A stretch of 64,000 nt of DNA from JBDTSW01 sp963758845 (GTDB lineage: Bacteria; Actinomycetota; Thermoleophilia; Solirubrobacterales; 70-9): the NCBI GenBank assembly GCA_963758845.1, contig CAVWWX010000002.1, positions 2,356,001 to 2,420,000 of the forward strand, read 5' to 3'. A program made the position numbers and the translations under genes. Shown piece after piece: positions 17,640 through 25,228 of this stretch. The notes under the pieces were generated by a model that worked only from the letters and a program-made list of their open reading frames with translations, ran no database searches and had not been told where the DNA came from. The stretch's first letter is position 1; every line of letters starts with the position of its first letter.

Positions 17640-17676
17640 TTGACAAATGTCTTTTCAATCGATATACGTAGATTGA
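17640..17676. promoter_or_regulatory. ArsR-controlled divergent promoter with overlapping operator
   Basis: On the plus strand TTGACA (17640-17645), a 17-base spacer and TATACG (17663-17668) form a near-consensus housekeeping promoter for arsR-arsM. A perfect inverted repeat TCAATC (17655-17660)/GATTGA (17671-17676) straddles the -10, the usual place and sequence style for an ArsR operator. On the minus strand the same palindrome lies upstream of arsC, with TATATC as a possible -10, so one site could control both arms. Confidence 0.65.
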
Positions 17677-17704
17677 TGACTGTCTATTCGCGAGGGAGGA
17701 TCAG

Positions 17705-18079
17705 ATGAGCCCCGCCCTAACCACGGAGCCGCAACCCCTGGAGCTGGCGCCGAAGCAGAAACGCGCCAAGGGCGACGTCTGCTGCGACCCGGTCGTCTAT
17801 CCCGACATCGAGCGCGAGCATGCCGAGCGGATGGCCGAGGTAGCCAAGGCGTTGGGCGATCCGGTGCGGATGCAGCTCGTCGATGTGCTTCGAAAGCACG
17901 CCGGCAAGGTCTGCGTGTGCGAGTTGGTGCCCCTGTTTGGCCTATCGCAGCCAACGGTCTCGCATCACCTCAAGAAGCTCCGCGATGCTGGCATCGTCGG
18001 CTCGGAGCGCAAGGGCCTATGGGCCTACTACTACGTCGAGCCCGAGGCATTGAAGGAGCTGCGCACATGGCTGAGCTGA
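17705..18079 (+). CDS. arsR: ArsR-family arsenite-responsive repressor
   Basis: A 124-residue winged-helix repressor. The As(III) site is the vicinal pair CVCEL in the helix before the recognition helix (LSQPTVSHHLKKLRDAG); a further CC pair lies near residue 26 (GDVCCDPV) and could contribute a third ligand. The protein binds its operator as a dimer and is released by arsenite. GGGAGG lies 5 bases upstream of ATG 17705. It is the first gene of arsR-arsM-R2lox-like and divergent from arsC-aqpS. Confidence 0.92.
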   Translation: MSPALTTEPQPLELAPKQKRAKGDVCCDPVVYPDIEREHAERMAEVAKALGDPVRMQLVDVLRKHAGKVCVCELVPLFGLSQPTVSHHLKKLRDAGIVGSERKGLWAYYYVEPEALKELRTWLS

Positions 18080-18966
18080 AGACTGCCGAGACCGTCGAGT
18101 CGCGGTGCTGCTCGCCGGCGGCACAGGAGACCTGCTGTGAACCAGACGCGAAGGGCGATTGCTGCGCGGCTGACCATCCTCAGGGATGCGGATGCGGGCA
18201 GGCCGAAGACCCTCGGGGTGTGCAGGAGGCGGTGCGAAGGCGCTACGCGGCCGCTGCGGTGGCGGCGGCCGCCCAGCGCTCGGCGGCGTGCTGCGGCGAG
18301 GCCGCCGCGATCACCTCCGAGCAGCGCCACGCCTTCGGCGCCGGGCTCTACGAGGACAAGGAGCGTGACGTTCTTCCGGATGCTGCCAAGCTCGCGTCGC
18401 TGGGATGTGGCAACCCAACGGCGGTCGCGGACTTGCACGCTGGCGAGATCGTGCTCGACCTCGGGTCCGGGGGCGGGATCGATGTGCTGCTCTCCGCGCG
18501 GCGTGTGGGCCCGACCGGGAAGGTCTACGGGCTCGACATGACGGACGAGATGCTCGACCTGGCGCGACACAACCAGCGGGAGGCCCGGGTCCAGAACGTC
18601 GAGTTCCTCAAGGGAGCGATCGAGGCTATCCCGCTCCCGGACGACTCGATCGACGTGATCATCTCGAACTGCGTGATCAACCTCTCTGGGGACAAGGCCC
18701 GCGTGTTCGGTGAGGCGGCGCGTGTCCTCCGCCCCGGTGGTCGATTCGCCGTGAGCGACGTGGTCGCCGACCCGGACATGGACGAGGCAACCCGTCGCGA
18801 CATGGAGCAGTGGACCGGCTGCGTCGCGGGAGCGCTCACACGAGAGGGTTTCGAGAGCGAGCTTTCCGCGGCCGGCTTCGAGGCGATCGAGGTCAGGGAG
18901 ACACATCGCGTCCACGAGCACGCCGCCTCGTCGATCGTGCGTGCGCGACTGCGCCTGGGTCGATGA
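18067..18966 (+). CDS. arsM: Arsenite S-adenosylmethionine methyltransferase with cysteine-rich N-terminus
   Basis: A 299-residue class I methyltransferase that methylates arsenite. The SAM loop is DLGSGGGID (131-139). Arsenic-binding cysteines are readable as Cys114 (SLGCGNP), Cys202 (SNCVINL) and Cys252 (TGCVAG); the last two are 50 residues apart as in known ArsM. Before the core lies a cysteine-rich extension with CC pairs at 14/15, 23/24, 32/33, 75/76 and Cys41/Cys43, a likely metalloid-binding tail. ATG 18067 overlaps the end of arsR by 13 bases; its own stop overlaps the next start (ATGA). Confidence 0.92.
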   Translation: MAELKTAETVESRCCSPAAQETCCEPDAKGDCCAADHPQGCGCGQAEDPRGVQEAVRRRYAAAAVAAAAQRSAACCGEAAAITSEQRHAFGAGLYEDKERDVLPDAAKLASLGCGNPTAVADLHAGEIVLDLGSGGGIDVLLSARRVGPTGKVYGLDMTDEMLDLARHNQREARVQNVEFLKGAIEAIPLPDDSIDVIISNCVINLSGDKARVFGEAARVLRPGGRFAVSDVVADPDMDEATRRDMEQWTGCVAGALTREGFESELSAAGFEAIEVRETHRVHEHAASSIVRARLRLGR

Positions 18967-19802
18967 GCGCTGCCGAGATCCAGCTCAACGACCCCCAGAC
19001 GCTCTACAGGCGGTGGGAGGACTCGCAGTGGAACCCCTTCGAGATCGACCTGTCGCGCGACCGCGAGCAATGGGCCCGCATGAGCGAGGGCGACCGAGGG
19101 CTCGTGTACTGGGCGCTGTCGTCGCTGATGGTGGCCGAGGAGCGCATCACGACGAAGTTCTCGGGTCTGGTGGGCTCGCACGGCAGCGAGGAGGAGGCCA
19201 CCTTCCTCGCCACCCAGCAGGTCGATGAGGCGAGGCACATGCAGTTCTACGCGCGCTTCCGTGACGAGGTGATCGCAGAGCCCGCGGTGATCGCGGCTCA
19301 CGTCGAGCGAGCCCGGGAGCAGATCTCTCCCGCATTCCGCCGTCTCTTCGACGAGGCGCTGGTCGAGGCGCACGAGCGTCTGGTCGCATCAACCGGCGAC
19401 CTCGACGCCAAGATCCGTTTCGTGACCCTCTACCACCTCGCGCTCGAGAGCACGCTCGGCCTCACCTCGTTTCGGTTCATAACCGGATACCTCGAGCGGG
19501 AGAGCCTCCTCCCCGGTTTCGTGGAGGGGTACTCGAAGATCCACCACGACGAAACCAGGCACATCGGCTACGGCGTGTGGTTCCTCCGCGAGGCCGTTCG
19601 CGGCGACCCGGACGCGGCCGACACGATCCGGGCCACGCTGACCGAGCTTCTGCCCGCGATGGCGGAGTCGCTGAGCCCACCCGACTTTGGCAGCGGCACC
19701 GACTGGGACGCGCTCGGCGCGAGCGCGAACGAGATCCGCGAGTTCGCCCTCGGGGGGCTGACCCGGCGCCTCGACATAATCGGGGCGCCGCTCCAGTCCT
19801 AG
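18963..19802 (+). CDS. R2lox-like di-metal oxidase in the arsenic operon
   Basis: A 279-residue ferritin-superfamily protein related to R2-like ligand-binding oxidases. The di-metal ligands are Glu60 (AEERI), Glu89-x-x-His92 (DEARH), Glu162 (ALEST) and Glu197-x-x-His200 (DETRH). The R2lox cross-link pair is Val (two after the first Glu) and Tyr (five before the third Glu): here Tyr157 is kept but the valine is Ile62. It overlaps arsM by ATGA, so it is the third gene of the arsR operon. R2lox proteins carry a Mn/Fe centre and bind a long ligand; their reaction is unknown. A role in oxidising an organoarsenical or in stress protection is only a guess. A second copy lies at 51669-52640. Confidence 0.8.
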   Translation: MSAAEIQLNDPQTLYRRWEDSQWNPFEIDLSRDREQWARMSEGDRGLVYWALSSLMVAEERITTKFSGLVGSHGSEEEATFLATQQVDEARHMQFYARFRDEVIAEPAVIAAHVERAREQISPAFRRLFDEALVEAHERLVASTGDLDAKIRFVTLYHLALESTLGLTSFRFITGYLERESLLPGFVEGYSKIHHDETRHIGYGVWFLREAVRGDPDAADTIRATLTELLPAMAESLSPPDFGSGTDWDALGASANEIREFALGGLTRRLDIIGAPLQS

Positions 19803-20593
19803 CGGCGCTCGCCGAGCACCAGAACGTACGGTCGCGGCTGGCTGACGCCGCCGTTCGAGGGGAACTGCTCGAAGTAGGCGACCCAGTCGGCCTTGAGCGC
19901 GGCGCGCTTCTCGTCGTCCAGCGAGTTGGCCAGGGCCTTGGTCGGACCGTAGGCGGTCGAGAAGAGCTCCCACGTCTCCTCGGCCGAGTCGCCCGGCTGC
20001 GGGCAGTCGCCCTCCTCGAAGCGAAGCTCGAAGGCGTCGCCGAGCAGCTCCTCGACGTGGGCATGATCGCCCCAGGTGAACGGGCTGCCGGCTCCCTCCG
20101 GGGGCGGTGGCATGTAGGCGGCCATGACCTTGAAGAACTCGGCCACCCCGACCTTGGGGTGCCACGTCAGCAGGCCGAGTCGCCCGCCGGGCTTGGTCAC
20201 GCGGGCGAGCTCGCGCGCGACCGCGGCATGGTCGGGCGCGAACATCGCGCCGAAGCTCGACGTGACGACGTCGAACGAGGCGTCGTCGTACGGCAGCGCC
20301 TCGGCGTCGCCGGCCTCGAGGCGGACGTCGACGCCGGCGTCGGCGGCACGCTGGCGCGCTCGCTCGATCAGGTCCGGGGCGAGGTCGAGGCCCGTGGCTG
20401 TCGCCCCGCCCTCGGCGGCCCTGACGGCGATCTCGCCCGTGCCCGTGGCCACGTCCAGCCACTCCTGGCCCGGGGCCGGCTCGATCTCGCGCAGCAGATG
20501 GTCGTGGGCGATCGTCAGGTGCTCGGAGATCCGCTCGTAGGGGCCGCTGCCCCAGACGACGCTGTGCTTCGCCTTCAACTCCTCGAATGCCAT
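19799..20593 (-). CDS. Class I SAM-dependent methyltransferase
   Basis: A 264-residue methyltransferase of the UbiE/Methyltransf_11 type: motif I LDVATGTGEIAVRAA, an acidic strand GLDLAPDLIE, and DAEALPYDDASFDVV. The substrate cannot be told. AGGAG precedes ATG 20593 by 6 bases. It converges on the R2lox-like gene with a 4-base overlap of stops and is downstream of thrB with a 110-base gap, so it probably has its own promoter. Nothing links it to arsenic: it lacks the ArsM cysteines. Confidence 0.85.
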   Translation of the reverse strand: MAFEELKAKHSVVWGSGPYERISEHLTIAHDHLLREIEPAPGQEWLDVATGTGEIAVRAAEGGATATGLDLAPDLIERARQRAADAGVDVRLEAGDAEALPYDDASFDVVTSSFGAMFAPDHAAVARELARVTKPGGRLGLLTWHPKVGVAEFFKVMAAYMPPPPEGAGSPFTWGDHAHVEELLGDAFELRFEEGDCPQPGDSAEETWELFSTAYGPTKALANSLDDEKRAALKADWVAYFEQFPSNGGVSQPRPYVLVLGERR

Positions 20594-20703
20594 ACGCGCT
20601 CCTTTCGCCTTGGCTTTACGGCGTACGACGAAAACCTATCTCGCTCGCGGCCGCGGTTACGTGAGGGTAGTCACGCGCAGCGCCCCAAGGGCCGCGGGCG
20701 GGC

Positions 20704-21588
20704 TCAGAGCTCGGGGACGTCGGCGCCCAGCGGGCTGAACGGCGCCCGCACGACGTCCGCCCACCCCTCGGCGCGCTCCTCGAGAGCGCTCGCAACCTTG
20801 CCGGTGTCCTGCCAGAAGCACCAGACCAGCACGGTCGGGCCGGCGCCCGAGATCGAGGCGCCGATGGCGCCCAGGTCACTCGCCGCCTCGACCAGCTCGA
20901 TCGAGCGGGGGAACAGGCCTGCGCGGTGGCGCTGGTGCAGTCGATCCGCCAGGCCGCGCCCGATCAGGGCCAGGTCGGAGCGCTCGATCCCCAGGGTCAG
21001 CTGCGAGGCGGCTGCGACGTTGGCGATCGCATCGTCGAGTGTCACCTGCGCCGGCAGCGCCGAGCGGGCGGCGCTGGTCGCCACCTCCTCGTGCGGAACT
21101 ACGAGGACGGGCTCGACTCCCTCGGGCGGCTCGAGGCGCACCGGCGCGGGTAGGCCCCCGTCACCGGCGCGCGGGCAGAGCGCGATGCCACCGTAGAGCG
21201 CCGCCGCCACGTTGTCGGGGTGGCCCTCCAGCTCGACCGCGTGCCGGTAGATCTCGTCCTTGCCCAGGGCCAGCTCGTAGAGGTGGTCGGCGGCCATCAG
21301 CCCGGCGACGATCGCCGCGGCGCTCGAGCCCATGCCGCGCGCGATGGGGATCTCGGAGGTGACCTCGAACCGCAGCCCGTCCGTCGGGTGCAGGCGCTCG
21401 AACGCGCTCACGCACAGGTTCGAGCGATCGGCCGGCAGCCCATCGGCCCCGGGGTCCACCGAGAACTCACCCGCCTCGCTGACCTCCAGCTCGAGATGGA
21501 CGGTCAGGGCGGCGGCCAGCACGTCGAAGCCCGGCCCGAGGTTGGCGGACGAGGCCGGCACCTTGACCAGCCGCCGGCGAGCGGTCAC
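20704..21588 (-). CDS. thrB: Homoserine kinase
   Basis: A 294-residue GHMP kinase that phosphorylates homoserine in threonine biosynthesis. It shows the N-terminal VPASSANLGPGFDVL, the ATP loop PIARGMGSSAAA and the C-terminal GASISGAGPTVLV, all typical of ThrB. GTG start with GGAAGGA upstream. It follows the redoxin gene by 4 bases rather than thrC or hom, so the usual threonine operon is split. Confidence 0.92.
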   Translation of the reverse strand: MTARRRLVKVPASSANLGPGFDVLAAALTVHLELEVSEAGEFSVDPGADGLPADRSNLCVSAFERLHPTDGLRFEVTSEIPIARGMGSSAAAIVAGLMAADHLYELALGKDEIYRHAVELEGHPDNVAAALYGGIALCPRAGDGGLPAPVRLEPPEGVEPVLVVPHEEVATSAARSALPAQVTLDDAIANVAAASQLTLGIERSDLALIGRGLADRLHQRHRAGLFPRSIELVEAASDLGAIGASISGAGPTVLVWCFWQDTGKVASALEERAEGWADVVRAPFSPLGADVPEL

Positions 21589-21592
21589 GTGA

Positions 21593-22135
21593 CTATTCCT
21601 TCCACTTGATCGAGCAGCCCACCGGCTTCGTCTCGGCCGGCTCGGGTGCCCCGCCCGAGAGGATCGCGTCGAGCGCCGCGCGAAGCCACGCCGCCCCCTG
21701 GGAGGGATCGTCGTAGTCCGCGTCTGGAGCGCCCCGGTAGCGCAGCCGGAGGTCGGAGTCCAAGACGAAGACGTCGGGAGTCGTCAGCGGTCCCCAGGCT
21801 CGGGCGGCGTCCTGGCTGGCGTCGTGGAGGTAGGGGCAGGGCCAATCCTCTGCCTTGACGCGTTCCTGCATCGCCTCGTAGGAGTCCCCGGCCTTCCGGG
21901 CGGCGTCGTTGGAGTTCACATGAAGGGAGCGAACGCCCTGTCCGCCGTAGTCGCGGGCGACGTCCATCAGCCGCTCGTGCCAGGCGATCGCGTACGGACA
22001 GTGGTTGCAGGTCCACACGACCACGGTCGCAGGCGCCTCACCCGGGAACGGGAGCGTGGTCAGCTCGCCGTCGGTATCGGGAAGCTCCAACGGCGGAGCC
22101 AGGTCGCCGATCGAAAGCGATGCCGGTTCTGTCAC
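21593..22135 (-). CDS. Thioredoxin-fold redoxin (AhpC/TSA-like) with CNHC motif
   Basis: A 180-residue cytoplasmic thioredoxin-fold protein. The active site is CNHCPY in VVVWTCNHCPYAIAW, a pattern found in a widespread family of peroxiredoxin-like thioredoxins rather than in classic TrxA (CGPC). The conserved cis-proline region reads TTPDVFVLD. It starts within the last 4 bases of the neighbouring small thioredoxin-like gene, implying coupled expression. Likely a disulfide reductase or peroxidase; substrate unknown. Confidence 0.82.
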   Translation of the reverse strand: MTEPASLSIGDLAPPLELPDTDGELTTLPFPGEAPATVVVWTCNHCPYAIAWHERLMDVARDYGGQGVRSLHVNSNDAARKAGDSYEAMQERVKAEDWPCPYLHDASQDAARAWGPLTTPDVFVLDSDLRLRYRGAPDADYDDPSQGAAWLRAALDAILSGGAPEPAETKPVGCSIKWKE

Positions 22136-22458
22136 TGCTTCTCCTCTCTCAGCGCGGCCGCGATGGCGTCGCGCACGTCCTGGACGTCGGGCAGCGGCGA
22201 GACCCGCCCGTCGCGCCGACGATAGATGCGGCAGGTTAGCCCCGCCGGCTCGTCCGTCGGCTGGATGTCGGCGCCGTTGACGCGCACCGTCGGGGATCCG
22301 GGAAACCCCTCCCGCCCGGCCTCCTCCTCGTCGCGGATCTCCCGTACCTCAAGCCCGTCGGGATCGAGCGCCAGCCCGGCCATCTCCTCGCGGACCAGGT
22401 CGATCGCCCGCTCCCATGACGGGCAGTCGCGCCACCACAGAAGCTCGACTCTCGGCAT
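22132..22458 (-). CDS. Small thioredoxin-like protein (DF-family/MerB-like thiol protein)
   Basis: A 108-residue protein that opens with VELLWWRDCPSWERA, the first strand and single-cysteine turn of the DF-family (seleno)proteins, followed by GFPGSPTVRVNGADI, the thioredoxin-fold cis-proline strand. In relatives the cysteine may be selenocysteine; here it is an ordinary codon for Cys. A second cysteine sits in GLTCRIYRR. It overlaps the redoxin gene (ATGA), suggesting the two work together in thiol chemistry. Confidence 0.7.
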   Translation of the reverse strand: MPRVELLWWRDCPSWERAIDLVREEMAGLALDPDGLEVREIRDEEEAGREGFPGSPTVRVNGADIQPTDEPAGLTCRIYRRRDGRVSPLPDVQDVRDAIAAALREEKQ

Positions 22459-22468
22459 CTACGCCCGC

Positions 22469-23470
22469 TCAGGCGGCCGCCAGGCGGCCGCGGCGCCCGG
22501 CGATCGAGCCGACCAGCATCGAGTCCGACGGCACCTCGGCCCCGGGCAGCAGCACCGAGTGCTTCACGATCGCGTTGGCCCCGACCGAGGCGCCCGGACC
22601 GACGACCGCGGGGCCGTCGATGCGGGCACCGGCCGCGATCGCCGCCCCCTCCGCCACCAGCGCCCGGCCGCTGAGCTCCCAGCCGCCGTCCTGGGGGGCG
22701 GCGGATTCCTCGTCGGGCCCGCCTTCGAGCAGCTCCCCTGCAGGGTCCACACGCACATGGCCCTCGACGACGTCCAGGTTCCCCTGGAGGTACTCGCCAA
22801 TCGAGCCCACGTCGTTCCAGTACTCGTCGATCGCGTGGACGTGGAAGGGCACGTCGTGCTCGAGGAGCGCCGGGAACACGTCCAGTGCGAAGTCGGGCCT
22901 GGGGTCCGCGGGGAAGTAGTCGAAGACCTCCGGGCGAAAGGCGTAGATCATGCAGCTGGCCAGGTCCGAGAGCGCCTCCGCCGGGTCCGGCTTTTCCTGG
23001 AAGCCCTGGACGCGGCCGTCGGAGCCTGCGATGACCACGCCGTACTCGTCGACGTTGGGGACCCGCTTGACGGCGAGCGTGGCGACGCCCCCCAGCCGCT
23101 CGTGCGCCTGGATCAGCGCGGTGAAGTCGATGTCCGTGAGCGCGTCGCCCGCCATCACCAGGAAGGACTCGCCTTCCTCGCTGAGCCGGTCGGCGACGTT
23201 GCGAACGCCCCCCGCCGTGTTCAGGAGCTCCTCCTCGTAGGAGTAGGTGAGCTCGATCCCCAGCTGGGACCCGTCGCCCAGCGGCCCGCGGATGGTCTCC
23301 GGGAACCAATGGAGGTTGGAGACGACCTGCTCGATCCCGTGGGCTCGCAGCCCGCGCAGGATGTGCTCGATGACCGGGCGGTTGGCCACCGGCACGGCCG
23401 GCTTCGGGATCTCCCAGGTCAGCGGCCGCAGCCGCGTGCCAAGCCCCGCCGCCATGACCATCGCTCGCAT
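22469..23470 (-). CDS. NDP-sugar pyrophosphorylase (mannose-1-phosphate guanylyltransferase type)
   Basis: A 333-residue nucleotidyltransferase. The catalytic loop is MAAGLGTRLRPLTWEIPKP; residues 105-110 (AGDALTD) hold the metal-binding aspartate and YWNDVGSIGEY the second. The C-terminal 90 residues form a left-handed beta-helix of hexapeptide repeats (GAAIAAGARIDGPAVVGPGA). Such enzymes make GDP-mannose, UDP- or dTDP-sugars for the envelope; specificity is not readable. First gene of the strand leading to thrB, divergent from ahcY. Confidence 0.88.
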   Translation of the reverse strand: MRAMVMAAGLGTRLRPLTWEIPKPAVPVANRPVIEHILRGLRAHGIEQVVSNLHWFPETIRGPLGDGSQLGIELTYSYEEELLNTAGGVRNVADRLSEEGESFLVMAGDALTDIDFTALIQAHERLGGVATLAVKRVPNVDEYGVVIAGSDGRVQGFQEKPDPAEALSDLASCMIYAFRPEVFDYFPADPRPDFALDVFPALLEHDVPFHVHAIDEYWNDVGSIGEYLQGNLDVVEGHVRVDPAGELLEGGPDEESAAPQDGGWELSGRALVAEGAAIAAGARIDGPAVVGPGASVGANAIVKHSVLLPGAEVPSDSMLVGSIAGRRGRLAAA

Positions 23471-23533
23471 CCGGGCGTGAGGCTAGTACACGCGCCGTTC
23501 GACGCCCGTAACGTTGCGGGCGCCCCGGCCTCC

Positions 23534-23539
23534 TATCCT
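23534..23539 (+). promoter_or_regulatory. Possible -10 of ahcY
   Basis: TATCCT, 35 bases upstream of ATG 23575. The same 104-base divergent region contains a small hairpin CGCCCG (23503-23508)/CGGGCG (23517-23522). I see no match to an SAH riboswitch. Confidence 0.3.
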
Positions 23540-23574
23540 TCGTGGCCGTTGTCAAGCCCGAGACCAGGAGACGC

Positions 23575-24993
<1,419 letters not shown>

Positions 24994-25011
24994 GCGGCGC
25001 CATGCGCGCGG

Positions 25012-25218
25012 CTATTCGTCGCGGGGCGTGATCCGGAACAGCGAGACGACCTCGGCCTGCTTCGCCTCGGGGTGGGCGACGTAGGCGCTGGGCCCACCGC
25101 CGAACCAGCCGGCGGCCTCGTTGTCGCCCACGAAGATCCCGGGGTGGTGCTTGCCGTCGCCGTCCTCGACCCAGACCTTCTGGCCCTCGGCGAACCCGTG
25201 CTCGATCTCATCGCTCAT
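25012..25218 (-). CDS. Short conserved-looking hypothetical protein
   Basis: A 68-residue acidic protein (MSDEIEHGFAEGQKVWVEDG ...). The GQKVWVEDGDGKHHPGIFVG stretch looks like an SH3-like barrel strand pair. Codon third positions are GC-rich as in its neighbours and the frame fills the gap between ahcY and the ABC permease. I do not recognise a named family. Confidence 0.5.
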   Translation of the reverse strand: MSDEIEHGFAEGQKVWVEDGDGKHHPGIFVGDNEAAGWFGGGPSAYVAHPEAKQAEVVSLFRITPRDE

Positions 25219-25228
25219 ACCGGTGAGC

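Noticed and set aside
18963..19802. Annotation as ribonucleotide reductase beta subunit
   Set aside because: The Tyr-five-before-Glu pattern and ligand set fit R2lox; no NrdA/NrdE gene is adjacent.
19799..20593. Second arsenic methyltransferase
   Set aside because: It lies beside the ars cluster but on the opposite strand and lacks the arsenic-binding cysteines of ArsM.
22132..22458. Selenoprotein candidate (DF family)
   Set aside because: The active-site position is an ordinary cysteine codon and no in-frame TGA interrupts the gene.
23471..23574. SAH riboswitch upstream of ahcY
   Set aside because: Only one small hairpin is present and the conserved SAH core is not seen.
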